A stretch of 64,000 bases of DNA, taken from NCBI GenBank assembly GCA_036583965.1, contig JAZBQD010000027.1, positions 29,829,001 through 29,893,000 on the forward strand, read 5' to 3'. This document shows positions 12,601-27,600 of the stretch, piece by piece; position 1 is the stretch's first letter, and every line of letters begins with the position of its first letter. The notes below the pieces were generated by a model that did not search any database, had not been told where the DNA came from, and worked only from the letters and a program-made list of their open reading frames with translations. Source of the stretch: Prunella strophiata. Lineage: Eukaryota > Chordata > Aves > Passeriformes > Prunellidae. A program made the translations under genes and the position numbers.

Positions 12601-15600
12601 CTTGGCTCTGAAAGACTACACAAATATCAAACCCTGGCATTCTGCAGCAGCTTCAGAAAACTGACATAAGGCCCAAAGCTGCACATAAAAGGGTCTTAAA
12701 ATGTCTCTGCAGTATTCTTAACATTGCCTGATTACCTAAGGATCAAAAAACTGTAGAGTTTTGAGTATAGGTACTTAGTAGTTACACATTTGGGTTAAAT
12801 GTGATAAAAACAGCTTCTAGCCAAAGAGAAGATAATTTTGAAATTCAGGAACATTGGGTAGAAGTGCTCAGGCCAGGTGTTACTCTCAATCAGGGTATTT
12901 GGGTTTCTGTGTCTGTATGCAGAGCTAGGAGTAGAAGGAGATACTTTGGAATTAAAACCACCAGTATTCTGCAGACAATGTAGAATTTGGAGTAAGTGGC
13001 CTGAGAGAACTAAACAACAGGCTTTAATGCTGGGGAACCAACCTTCAATTAACCCAGGGAGCAAAAGGGGGAAAAGTATTTTGATTCCTGAATCTCTCCT
13101 GTAAATTCAACTTATTTCAGTTCTTAATCTTATGTAGAAAATTGTCATTATTTGCACTGATGAAATGCACAGAGAAGAAACCCTTCCAGGCACCTGTTGT
13201 CTGGAAGTAAGAGAACTGACCAGAGGATGTCACCACCACAGCCAATACTCCTACCCACCATTAAGCTCACAGCCAGTAGGTTCCATGAATGATATAAAAT
13301 ATCAGTAAGTTCCACAATGTATCTAAGCAACTGTATGTGTGTAGATATACTTATGTCTATATTGATCCAATGCTGACAATACACCACTAAAAGTTTAGCA
13401 ATATATGAACAGGATTGCTTAAAACTTTTCAAGTTTCAAGTTTCCAAAAAGTTTTCAAGTTTCCTTTGGATGGGGAGGAAAAATGTATCCAAAACACACC
13501 CTCCTTTCCAAATGCAACATTTAAGTTCACATTAAGCAAGGGTTTTACAATTACCTGCAGCATCTTTGTGTTGAGGTGAACACCATCAGTTTGATCTTTT
13601 TGCCTTTTTGTTTCCTCTTGGCACAAAGCCTTCAGCTGAAGGGAGTTATTTGGGTGTCCTAGGGAGTAATGTAATTTTCTCCAGTGCACAGTCTTTAAGC
13701 AAATATGTAAGAAAGAAATGCCTTCAGTAAAGAATATACTATGAGTCATAGAAAGGAAGAAGTAAACCACGAACATTTTCTATAAAGGTATTCAGAAAGA
13801 CAAGGAAAATGGAGCTACTTCTTGGCTGTGTGGAGATAAGCTTTGCAGTGCAATATGCACAAAATTGCCTCTCTGCTGGCCTCTGGTCTCACTTTGGGAT
13901 TTATTTTCAACAAAAAAAATCATCTCTTCTACCATGTGGTAAGTAGGGTATTTTTTGTATCTCTATATTCGTAATTTTTACCTCATTTTTAATACTCAGA
14001 CAATCTCAAGATATTGTAGCATTTTTTGTGTGATCTCTGTTATGATTCTGTTCTCAGTTCTGGTATTAATTGACAAAATATGCCCCTTTCATTTATGAAA
14101 GATGATAAATATAGTATTTCATTATCCCTACATCACAGTTCTTACAAAGGAGTGCACCCATACAGTAAGAGCTGTCTGGCCATTCTACAAGGTCCCAGTC
14201 CTCACAGAGTTGACAATCCAAGTGTAAGATGACAGGCAGAGCTGAGAAGATTAGAAAGAGGCAGCCCAGTGCTGGAAGCTGGGAGAGAAGGGACAAAGTT
14301 CCATGAAATCCAAAGCTTCCAGGAGAACTAAGAAGGCTAAATGCAAACACAGACAGAAAACTGTATCTGTGGTCAGCTCAGCAGAGTGATGAAGCAAACA
14401 GTGACAATGAGAAAAATAAAATGTTATCAATCTGATGCACTTACCATTGGTTACACTACAAACATTCCAGAATGTCCATGATACAAACCTTCACATCCTC
14501 CCAGTCTTTCAGCTGTCTGTTGAAGAGGTGCTGAATATGAGCAGTAAAAGACCTGAGTTTCTGCTCATGCTCTTTTAAAAGACTTTCCACGACCAGCTGG
14601 GAAACAGAAGAGAGCTCCTCCTCAAAGCACTTCAGCTGATCCCGAAATTCTTTTTGGAAAAGACAGGATGTGTATATGACACAAACAGCCTGGAATTTTC
14701 TCTCACAGAGATTGTGTCCCTAACATTCCTTTCTCTAGGTGCAATGCTTTGAGAAATGTACACTTGCTCAAAAGACTTTGTACAGGTCTTTTAACAAGTG
14801 CCCTTCTGCTACACTTTTGGTAGCTGATAATACATACTAAAAGAATATTGGTTCAATTTCCAGTAAAGTCAACTGGAGCTTTTCCACTCCAGTGTGTGAT
14901 GGATTATGACAACAACAACATAATTCTTGGTCACTGTAAATTTCAGCTTACATACTGAAAAATTACATACACAAGAAAATGCAAGTCTTAGCTGAATGAA
15001 TTTACCTCTAAGACAGAAATTGTAGTAATCATCTGCCTGCCTTTGGTATGACAGGAGTTTCACTCTGAGCATTTCTGCCCAGTGTTCAAATTTGTCTGGC
15101 AGATCTTCAAGCATTCCTATATAAGGATTCTTTTCTCCATAGAACTCCTGCAGAAGGGAAAGATAAACCAGAAAAAATGTTGATAACACATTTAAACATG
15201 TCACATCTAGGTATATAACAGTAGGAGAAGAAAGGAAAATTTTTGGACAGTCTGCCAAATATTGAAAGAATCAAATTATTTCTCTGACACATGAGTACAC
15301 CTATGAAAGCAGAATTCACTAAAGAACATGACATTTCCTTACCTCACCAAGGCAGAGCAAGGTGTTGTTACCATTCCAGAGAATATTCATAATGATCCCC
15401 TTAAAAGTACTGAAAACCAAAAAATTTTAAAATATGATCACACTGTTAAATAATCACAACATTCACTGGTTTTTAAGTATTTTGTTCAGGTTAATTTTAG
15501 TACATTTTTCAGAGCATACACAAACCAATGTTCACAATTCCTAAGAACCTTCCCCCACATTTGCACAGATTCTCTTCAGATACAGCCAGGACAAGAAGCT

Positions 15601-18600
15601 ATTGTAATTGTTCACTGGAGAGCACTGCCATGTCACTGTCACAGAAAAAGCAATCCTAGCCAAATTCCTGTGCCCAAAGAGCTTACCATGCATTTTAGAG
15701 AAAGCAAAAATATTTCAAGTTGGGTCTAGCTGTTTACTAGAAATATTTTGAAACACAAAATTGAATAAAATTCCCAAACACTTAAGCATCTTAAGGATTA
15801 ATTTGAATAGTTTTGTATGGCATGTACAAAATATCTCAGTTCTATAGACAACAGCTGCACACGTCAAGAAACAATACAATAATTATCTTAGAGAAGGGGA
15901 ATGGACCCTGTTTGCTCCTTGTTGATTCCCATTAATGGAATACTGAGCACAAGATGAAGATATAAAATGTATTTGTCTTCTTAGGTGTGAAAATAATTGA
16001 AAGAGTAGCTATTTTACATTCCCCATCCACTTAGAAATGTACAAAATGGGCTTCAGTAAGACCTCTCACTTCAGACATTAGACAGAATGAACCAGATGAC
16101 TTACATCTTCACTATTGTTATGCTGCAAAAAGGAACTGTTCTGGAAGTACTTTGACCTATAAATATCAAGGCTAAATACCTCAAAATTCAATGGTGAGCT
16201 CTATAAGTCACAATGATAGATAGACAGATAGGTAGATAGATAGACAGACAGACAGATACATACATACATACATACACAGAGGGTTTTTATAAATTAACTT
16301 CTTGACTTACTCAGACTTTGTAGTTGTCTTTCCAAATAGCTGGAATCTCTCATCCTTGGTAAGAGATTTTCTGCCTTTCTCACTGGAAAGGAAAAATGTT
16401 AATTTGAAACTATCCACAAGTGTTTTCCTTCTCTGGCTGATGATTTGAGCTAGTCAGTCATATGACAGATGTGAAACTGAAGAAAAATTAGAAAAAACTT
16501 AACTCTAGAACTAGTATTCCTCCTGGTTCTGGCCAGGACAGGGTTAATTTCTGCAGCAGCCAGGAGAGAGTACAGCCAGGACCTGGAGGTTATTCTCTAC
16601 CTCTCATCATTGTGGGGGTGGCTGGAAGGGTCCCTGCTGTTGGGGAATGTGGTGGCAGTCTCAGAGGTTTCCTCACGGGGAGCATTCACATATGAATTGC
16701 TTACCTCTCTTGTACACTTTGCTATTAACATTGCTGCTGTTACTATTTGTTTTTTTTTTATCTCATTGCTGTTTCTAGTAAATTGTTCTTATCTCAACCT
16801 TATCTTCATCTTTTGTGCCTCCAATTTTCCTCTCCAGCTGCTGCAGGGAAAGGGCAGTGAGCAAGCAGCACTACAGTTTGGAGAGTTTTGCTAGGAGCAC
16901 AAAACTGGGGAATACCATCCCCAAACCATGACAATATAAAGATAGTATTTTGATGGGAAAAGGTTCTCAGAATTCTCTTCTAAACTCTCAGTTGTTCAAT
17001 TTTTTTTGTTGTTTTCACTATTACAGTAGCTCATTTCATCAATCTGTGGACTAAGCTGAAGACAAACTATTTAGACATACCTGAAAATTAGGTCACATTG
17101 ATTTAAGGGTTAGTCTATATTTCAACAACTTCAAAATACAAAAAGCAGCAGATGAAGGAGAAGAAGAATAATATTTTTCCAGTCAAAATCTGGGGGAAAA
17201 AACTCCACAAAGCTGATCATGTGGACATTAACAGGATAAGAGATTCCAAGTGATAAGCAGTAGGTAGGAAAGAATGGCTAATACAAATAAGCAGTAAGAA
17301 TCTTGCAATGAATAGAAAAAGTTTAGGGTAAATTCTTGCATAGGAATATTGAAGTGGAATTCCTCCTTTTAGGGGTCTCACCTTTTTTTTCGCTTGGTTT
17401 CATCCCGAGATGACCTCTTGCTAGTAGACTTCTGAGAATGTGCATCAGATGCCTTCTTCTTTACTGGGGGAAGAACTGCTTATAGTTAACAAGGAAAGAA
17501 TAAGATTGCATAAATGCCAAGTGAAGTGCTTTTTATGTGCATATATATTTTGTATTCTTATTTCTATAATGTTTCCTTACAATAAGGAGGGGACAACTGC
17601 AGGAAACAATGATTTCTGTCAGACAGGCCTGAAGTAACCTAGAGGTGGCAACAGCAGTAAAGGTTATGAGCTGGGGCATGAGTCCCAGGAATGTCACAGG
17701 AGATACATGGTAGATGAAGGAGATTTAAAGCAAATTGGAGGCAGGTGAAGAAGGAGAATGAATGGGCTACATTCATAGTATTGGTGCTCATGGGGACTTG
17801 CACATGTGGAGGAGATTGGGGATAGCTTTGGAAATGGCTGGAAGAGTCATGGTCTGCAGAAGAGAGGTGAGGAAATGGGAACATCAGGTAGGAAGTATCT
17901 GGAGTTACCTCTGTACTCAGATGATAGAGTAGCTGATGATACACTGTGAGAAGGATCACTGATTCCCTATATACTTCATGATTTCTGCTCCACTTCTTTT
18001 CTAAACCCTGTTTCCCTTTTGCTATCACAAACACAGATACTCTTTATAACATTATTATCTCATTCTGCAGCTTTCATTGCTTTAGGAGCCCAAAATCATC
18101 TTAATCTAAGTAAAGATGTCCAGGAAAAGAGTTGAGAAGCACAACTATATCAGAGTTCCTAGCATAGAAGCCACTGGGCCTGGACCATGCTAGACCTGTG
18201 CAGTAAAATGCCAGGAATTACAATTTGGATGAAAAGAAAATATAAAAAGAAATACAGGCACACCTGGATTCTTTTTTCCCCGATTTACGTCTCGGTATTT
18301 TCTTGATGGATCAAATCTGAAAAGAAAAAAAAATAAAGAGCTAATACTACTGCTTATCTTGTCATTTTATGTTCTATACTACATTATACAGCAAACTAGG
18401 CAAGTTCTCTATCCCTATCATGTGCTAAGTGAGTTAAATTTCTGAGATCATATTTAATAGATAGGCTTACTTTTACAGCTGAGTGTATATAGAATGTAAT
18501 TTCATAGGACTGATTGTTTAACTGGAATTTTGGAATTTCTACAAGCATAACTGCATTAAAATACTATTTTCAGATCAAACACTTGTCACAGTCTTCATTT

Positions 18601-21600
18601 CACACTTTGTATATTCAGTCAAGTATGTAGCAGGTAATCACCTTTAACTAAAATAAGGCTCTAGAAGATGAAAATTAAATACCTAAAATTTATCATTTGT
18701 GAGTGACTAGATGTCACTCACAAAAAGATATTTTTGGCATGAGAAACCTTGGTTTTAAAAAGAAAACAGTCCCAGCTAGACTAATTTTTAAACTTAGACT
18801 GATTAGAAACTATCTAGTAGTATTACCTATGACCAGTCTATTCACTAGTTCTGGGCAAAAAAAATACAAGCAAGACATGGACAGGAAAATACCTTTAGGC
18901 AAACAAGTACTTACCCAGCTAAATTTTCAATAAATTTTATTGCCATATCATCAAATATTGATGTACCCATTCCACTTGGATTTAACAAAGGGAATTTGTC
19001 AGGATCCAGTCCCATCACCATCCTTTTGCTTCTCATCTCTGAGGCTCTCTTTTGAAACAGCAGGAGCAATGAAATCTTGCAACCTCCCATCCGTGTCAGG
19101 AGTGGCTAACTCCTCTTGCAAGGTCCCTGTGTCAGGAGTGGTGACAGCTTCCTGAAATGAGAAAAAAAATGAAGCCCTGTAGACCACTAGCAGGCAGTTA
19201 GTGAGAGCACTCCATGTAATGATGACTACTAGAGAAGATCTTCTAAACAGACAATATCTTGCTTCACAGGCTGAAATAAATTTTTTGTCATTCTAACAGC
19301 AGTGTTGTTACAGCTAAACAGCTCTAAAACACTTCACAGCAGTTAAGAGTAGGTTCTCATAATCATCATAAACAGTGTTTAGGGATTTACTCTTAAAACA
19401 ATGATCCACTGAGATTACAAAATACTTTCCAGAAAAGGGAGGAAAGAAAGAAAAGGAAACACTACCTGTTTGATAAAAACAAAATCCTTTCAGGACACAT
19501 TTGGGATTTTTTAAAAAATAATTTAAAGAAACCTGTGAAATATGTACCTCTGAATAGTGGTACACCTTGAAAACAAACACTTGTGAAGAACTGAGCAATT
19601 CATTGCAATGTAATGCCATGTATCTCTTCAGCATTTTGTAAAAATTTGGTAATTTGGTGACTGTAAAAATAATTTTGGTGATTTACTCAGTCTCTTAAAA
19701 AGGCTGTCCTAATGTTCCAGTGTCTTTGACAGCTCAGCATAAAGCAGATTCTCTTTCCATTTGAGAATTCAAAGCACAAATTCTAAAAAGCCATTAAAAC
19801 ATGTACATATGAAAGTTCTCTCAATATTAAATAAAATACAGAGAATGTGAATGTTATCTCACAGTGGCGCGTGGAATCTTTGCTTTTACTACAATGCAGT
19901 CAAGATACTTGCTCCTCATTTTCAGCTCTTCCAACACCTCTCTGGCAAAAGCATACAACTCTTCAGAAGTTAAAGCCTGAAAGATATGATAATACAGATG
20001 GTATTTACTAAACTAACTGTTCTAACCTTTTCAAACATGCTGACTCCAACAAACAATATTATCTGCCTTTGTTCTGTCACCAGTTTATGTACACATACGT
20101 GGAAACAATGAGATTGTATAAGAGGCTGAGGTTTTGGTTTGGCAAACAGGAAAACAGGTACTGACTGTCCAAAAAGTATTGTTGTGGTTTTAAACCCAGC
20201 TGGAAATGAAGCATCACTCAGCTCCACCCTCCTTCTCTCCCTCCCTTGCCCTGGTGGAATAGGGAGGAGAATCAAAGGGAAACTTGTATGTTAAGAACAG
20301 TTTAATAATTGAAAGTGAAATACAGTGATAATGGTAAATAATAATAATAATGATGATAATAAAGAGTGAAAAACAAGTGATGCACAATACCATTGCTCAC
20401 CACCTGCTGACCAATGCCAGACCCCCCTTCCTGAACCCAGACTGGCCCTTCCAGATAACTCCCCCAGTTTACAGACTGGACATGACAATCCATGAGCTGC
20501 AATATCCCTTTTCTGGCCAATTTGGGTCACCTGTCTCAGCTATGCTCCCTCCCAGTTTTCTCTGTGAACCTCCTCAGTGGCAGAGCAGGAGACGAGGAAA
20601 AAAAGTCCTTGACTTAAGATAAACAGGACTTAGCAAAAACTGAGTTATCAACACCATTCTCATTCTGAATCCAAACTACAGCACTGTAGCAGCTACTGAG
20701 AAGAAATTAACTCTTATTCCAGCTGAATCCAGGACAAGGACCTTTCTGAGCAAAAATTCTGTGTTTCTGCTCAGCCCCAAATAAGAGGAAACATAAGTCT
20801 TCCTGAAAAATATTACTTTATACCAAATTAATAACAAGTCAAATTAAATACCATTTCATGCTGATTAGAAGTTACTTCTTTATCTGCAGTAGAATGAACA
20901 TAAGCATCTCTCTTCTGTTGGAGCTTTTCCAGGTAAGACTTTAACGTGACTGACTGCAAATTGGAATTCGCTACCTAGAGCGGAAGCAAACTTTAAGAAA
21001 ATGGAGAAGTGAAGTCCCCATTCACAGGAGTTTCAGAGGCTCCACTTTCAAACCATTAGAACCACTGATAAAAACTGGTTAAAAATCCCTGGTACTCAGA
21101 GGAGAAGCTGAAAACAGTAATTCACAAAAGCAGCTGCACCACACAAAAATATTGGTGAATTCAGATGTACATACTCAATGTGCTGCAAGGCCATAGTGTT
21201 CCAGCACAGCTGCAGCAGTATTAAAAATAAACTTTTAAGTGGATAGAGAAAGAAAACAGGTTTTAAATTAATATAGAAAATTATGTAAAATTTGTCCACT
21301 ATGAATTCAGCCAAAATCTCCTCAAAGGTATAGAAGAAAATTATTATAATGAATTTAGGCAAAGTTCTGATGTTTCTGTTTGTACCTCTAACTTGATTTG
21401 CTGTCGTAGCTTTCTCAAATATTGATGGACCTTCTCCATAAAGGCTCGACCGAGAGACAGAGAAGCAAACTTTTTTTCAGACTGCTTGAAAAGTCCAGTA
21501 GCCTTTAAGAACATCAGAAACAAAAAACAGGACAAGATAATTTTTCACTTTTTAAAACTTAAGTGATAGAACTTGCCTTTCTACTAGTTTTTTCCATCAT

Positions 21601-24600
21601 GTAATTGCCAAACAGAACAGACTTACAGTTCTAATCTGAAAGCAGGCTGACTGCAAATCACATCAACTATGTCAATAGAAAACATCATTTGAAATAATGT
21701 AATTCTGCATACCTGCTCCAAGCAGCTCGATTTTATTTTCTCCACATCTGTCTTGACTGAACTTTCAAAGGAGTCAATTTGCTTACTTTCTTTCTGAAGA
21801 CACTCGTTGAAAAACTTTACCTCCTCGGATGCAAAGTCACCACAATCTGAAAATAATCTGAAAGCAAACACATAAACAATTGGCTGGGAGTCATTTTACT
21901 GCAAGACCATTTTAGCTAAACAGCCCTGAAACAACACAAATGTGATAAAAACAGCATAATAATTGTGGTTTAACAAGATAAATTTATTTTTTTAAATAAG
22001 AAACTAGATGAATAACAAAATAAACTTTACTTTTACTGTTCTGCCTACGCAACAAACACCGATTCCCAGAAGCAGGTCACCATTTATAAACAACACTTCC
22101 ATGAAATCTACATACCTGCAACTTTTGAGAAAACTCACATTTGAATCCCTTAATTTTCCTAAAGCTTCCTCCAAGTGCTGCTGGTAACTTCTCACAGTAA
22201 GCCTGATTGATTCCAGATGGTTGTGGAACTCTGATTCCAGATTATTGCTGGAAGAAGCTGACCTAACAGCAAATAATAAAAGACAGGGAAAACATGTCTG
22301 AAAAGGAGCACATGGGATGATTCAGCAACTGCTGGCTGTAAAGACATAAAAAATATTGAAGACTCCAAAGTGATTTATCATTCTCAAAGCAATCCCCCGA
22401 ACTTGTATGGTTTGGATGAACCCATGGAAGGTACCAGCAACAGCTGATAATATTGGGCACTTTTCTTCAAAAACAATTAGTCAGCTGATATTACTGTGCA
22501 TGTTCAGTAAATTGGGTAAAATCTAAACATATGAAACATCTTTTCTACTTAAAGACTGCCCAGCACTTTGAAAGGAGATGAAAATTTCCATGTGTTCAGT
22601 CCTGATTTTAATTTCTTCAGGGAAAGAGAATGAAATTGTTTACATGTTTTCAAGTTTTATGAAGTAGTCTTCATTGAAGAGCAATGGCATATAAAACAGG
22701 TTCAGAATACAAACCATAAACATCTCAGACAGCAATCAGGAGTATTTAACTGGGGAGACTCACAGCAACAGCAGTGGCACACTTACTGCTCAGTCACAGG
22801 AGCGTGGAGCAAGTCATGCTCCAAGTTACGGACTCGGGAACTGAAGTTTGTGGTGAGGTTATTTAGCTGCTCTGAGAATCTGAGGAATTCAGCTTTCTCC
22901 TTTTCCAGGCTTTCTGCCAGCACAGCACAGTGGCACTCAAGGTGCTCTTTGTGAAGTGACAGCTCCACTGAGAAGAAAGGAAGTTTATAATAGTTTATAA
23001 TTCCCTGTTTACTGTGAACTATCACAATGCCTAGTCAACCTGTGATCAGCAGCAGCAGCAAAATAAACAAAGCCAGACCTCATAGTAGCTAAAACATACA
23101 AATTAAATGCATTCAATTTGGTTTCTTTGACTTTTCTCTTTTGATATATGTGAAAGACATATATCCTTAACAGCTCCTAATCCATTCAATCCACAAATGT
23201 CTCTTGTTTAAACTAAGCATTCTTTTTCCTTTATTTTTGGTCATTGATGACAGTTCCATTGTGTCTCTGTTCTCAGTCTTGTAACAAAACTAAAGGTTAT
23301 ATTTTTTAATGGAACCACTTTTCCTGGATTTGTGAGGGAAAGAAAAAAATAGGTTTTGGTCTCTCTTCTGGAATGATAGCTGGATAAATCAAGAGCCAGC
23401 TAATCACCTCAAGTAAACTACCAGAAGAAGCACCTGTCCTCATTGCAGAAAAAGAGAAATTGAAAAATTATTTGTTCTCCAAAAGAAGAATTTTTTAGCT
23501 TATGTGTTAAAGACCAACAAACCTGTCTAAAATATTTTTTTTCTTACCATAAAAACCTGACACTTCCCATGCAGAAAGAGTTTTCATTAGAAGATGCTCT
23601 GTAGCTGCTCAGTGATATTTCACAGAGTTAAATCCTTCCTCTCATGTTTTCAGAAGCTTGGCCCTGACATTTTGGCTCCCTTAACTTGCTAATTTCTTTT
23701 TCTGCAACACTTTAAAAATATTTTTTTGTACACCACAAACTCTTGTTAAATAATTTCAAGGTGGATGAGAATTCACAAACATCTTCTACAATCCAGTCGT
23801 TAATCAAGGCACTGCTGTCTATTTTTCCAAAAATATCACAGCACAAACCAGGAAGAGCTATAGAAAAGAAATGTCATTTAAAAAATATGTAAGTAGCATA
23901 ATATACTGGGAATTCATAGACAGTCAACTGCTTTCTACTGTCCTCTATTACTGAGTCACCTACTTCTGAAACAGATTTTGGCCCACTTAAGACCATCTCT
24001 AAATGAAGACAGGTGATGCTCAGAATACATAAAAAAAAGCCAATACCAGCTCGAGCATTGTAGATATTTGTCTGTATCTCCTCCTGCTTTTGTTGATGCA
24101 ACTTAAGATGCAGCAGGAGTATTGAATTCAGCTCCTCTTTCTTAGCAGCTACAAAGACATAGGAGTTGGACAAGGATTGTGCAAACCATTCCTCCAAGTG
24201 TTCAAAAAAGCAGAGGCAAAGCCTATGATTGAAAAAGAAATATTACAGTGGGGAATAGTAAATAATAAATAAGAGTAAATAGTAAATAATAAGAGTAAAT
24301 AGTAAATGATAAATAATATATTCAATTTATTGAATATATTATTTCTAAGAATTCAACTTCAGGCTATAGGAAGGTACTGTTTCAGTACCATTTGCACAAT
24401 ACTGGTAGAGTTTTGGAGCTAGCTGCTCAGTACTGAGTACCAGGCATTTTACCTTCATGGCTCTGCAGGGAATTTGGGCAAATTACTTGTCTTTCTGTAA
24501 TATGTTTTCTCACTAAATAATTTTCCATATAATATGAATGTTCTGTAAAGTTAAACCACAAAAGTTTTTGTGGTATTTGACAGCCACGGATACAAAGCAA

Positions 24601-27600
24601 TATAAACATTTTCTCATATTTGTATGAATTCAAAAAGTGGAATGACACAATAATTGTACAATCATAATTTTATAATTAAAAATCTAACTATATAAATATC
24701 TAAGTATATAATAGGAATTAGATAACTTTTGCCTCTCTAGTCTAATATTTCTTCTAAACAGCTGAAATTTGTCTATCACATAAAGAGAAAGAAAGAACAG
24801 AAATTGTTCTCAGCTCACCTTCTTTTCAGTTTGACAAACATGGCTTCTGTGAGAAGTACATATTTCAGGTACATGGGAAGTGATTCTTCTTTTTCATATT
24901 TTGTAAGATAACTCTCTGTGATGTCAGTCTTTCCTGCCTCTTCAAGAACAGTGTAAGTGTTTCCACTAGCAGTGGAAAAAACCTCTGTGGCAATTTCAGC
25001 ACTTTCTGCCTCGCTGCTTTTGGACACTGACTGGGAAATTGTTGGAAATTATCATGTTACTTTTAAAGGTATCAGCACAGAATCAACAGTGCACCAGCTA
25101 GTGTAGCAATCCTAAGGATATTTAGAATAATGTTCCCATTCTCAATTTGGACATTTACACAGTGCCGTCAATATTTATATATTTATATATTTATATATTT
25201 ATATATTTATATATTTATATATTTATATATTTATTTTTACATTTTTATATAAATATATATATTTATATAATGTATATATTTATATGCCGGCAAGACATAG
25301 GCAGAGTTGACAATGTTTTAAAAGGTTTTTGTTATGGTAATAAATTCATGAAAACTGAAAAATTAATACTTAGGTACAAATACTTAGCTTAAAACATTCA
25401 TCACAGGCTGAGAACACTGTGGTGAAAGACAGATTTTAAAAAAAAATATTCAAAGGGTTTCTACAAGGATAAAAGATCAAAAAGAATGGTTTTGAACTCT
25501 TTTATACACTCAATTTTCCCATAAAAGGATCTAGAGCCCTGTGTGCTTTGTAAGCAAACTAAGCAACAAAGGACTTTCTACTCATTCTCAGCAAAAAGAC
25601 TTCCTATATCTCCTTATTTTGGACAAGACCACCTTCACCTTCAAACTTATTCTCTTGCTCACTTACCTGTGTAATACTTAGTCTCTCTTCTGCATGCTCC
25701 TTTTCTTCACTTTTATGAAGAATACTCTCCTCATCTTTTTCTTCTTCTTCCTCTGTTCCTTTAATTTTCTGTGCCAAGATCACCTGTTTCTCTGTTAGGT
25801 TTGTTTCTCCAGCTGATTTTTGACAACTGGCCCTATCTTCTGGCACCAGTCCAGAGAGGTGATCATCCTGCTCTGCTCCAGACTGGGATGTCCTTGATTC
25901 AAGCCCTGGGGGCAATTTTGGATGCCACAATGTCAGAAAGACCTAAAGTTACTAGAGGAATCTCCAAAGGAGGGACACAGAGGTAGTGAAGGGTCTGGAG
26001 GGGAAAACATACAAGGAGTGGCTGAGGGCATTTGGTTCAGCTGGAGGAGACTGAGGTCACATCTCACTGGCAGCTGCAGCTCCTCTCGAGGCAGCAGAGG
26101 GGCAGCTCTGATCTCTGCTCTCTGTGACCAGGGACAGGACTCAGGGAATGCCTGGAGCTGGGCCAGGGGAGGATTAAACTGGATATTAGGAAAAGGTTCT
26201 TCCCCAGAGGGATGTCAGGCACTGCCAAGACTCCCCGGGGAATAGGCACAGCCCCAAGGCTGCCAGAGCTTCAGGAGTGTTTGGACAATGCTCCCAGGGT
26301 GGGATTGCAGGGGTGTCTGTGCAGGGCCAGGGCTTGGACTTTCACTATCCCTATGGATCCCTTCCAACTCAGGATACTCTGTGATTTTCCTCTCCTTGCA
26401 CGATGCTCTCAGCTCTCTGCTCCACCATATGTTCACCTTCTGAAGCCTCAACTACTCATTTACAGTTAAAGCAGAGTTCTTCTGGTTACAATCCAAAGAA
26501 ATACAGATTGAAAAACAATCAAGCACAAATACCTGTTTGGACTGTTGAGGTATTATCTTGATCTTGAACTGTGGAGTCTGTCGTGCCTTGCAAGTTCTAA
26601 AAGCAAAACAACAAAAACCACCCGCCACACTATTTTAAAATATACACTATTTTAAAATTTCTTTGTTCTAAGAAATCCATATCCCTTCTCAAAATTTATC
26701 TATTTCAGTAAGATATGACAGTCTTAAATAGATCACTAACTATCTAAAGAACCTGTAACACTCAAATCAATTACTGTAAGTCTGGTACCTTGTAGTTTTC
26801 TGTTCAAAAGCCAAGTGAATTTGCTAAAATTCTGTTTGTAACAAGGACAGAGTTAAAAGTGTGGGACTGAGAAATGTTTTGGTTTCCCTCTGCTATCTCT
26901 ACCAAAAGCATTTTATTCAATGGCTGAAACAGTACTTTATATAATCTAAATTTCAAAGGTAATGTAAATTTTCTATAAAGTGAAAAAGTAATACACTAGT
27001 AAGGTTTTAAACAAGAAGAAATTCTTTTTACCTGTTTGAAGATTTCCTTCACACTAAAATGCTGGCTGATGGATATACTGTAAGAAACCAACTCACACAA
27101 AATAGCTTTTGGATAAGCCATTACTTCATTCATTACAATCTGCTTGAATGTCTCATTCCTGTCAAATTTAAGGTCACTGTTTAGGAGACTCAAGTATGTA
27201 TAAAAATAAAACTAAGTGTGACTACAGTGCCTTTAAATCTAAATCTAACTTTTTGGATCAGTCTCATAAAACCTTTAGGCTAAACGTTGCCATTTATCTG
27301 TTTATACTGAATACAATCACATCCTGGCTTGTTAGAGATTAGTTCATTACAAATAAATAAATGCACAAAAGCAAAGAAATATTTACAATAAAGCTGTTTA
27401 CATCCTTCCTTTTGGAGGGGGAACCATTCAAACACTGCTTACATAAGAGAGGTCAAATTACTGTCTTCCATGTTAGTTCTGCACTATGCTCAGCTGTGAC
27501 AGAGCCTTTCTGGTTTATTTTCCTTTTACTTGAAAATAAAAACTAACGTTTCAAGCTGAGTCTAGATTCAAGAAAAATCAAGGTTCACACTTGTTTTCAT

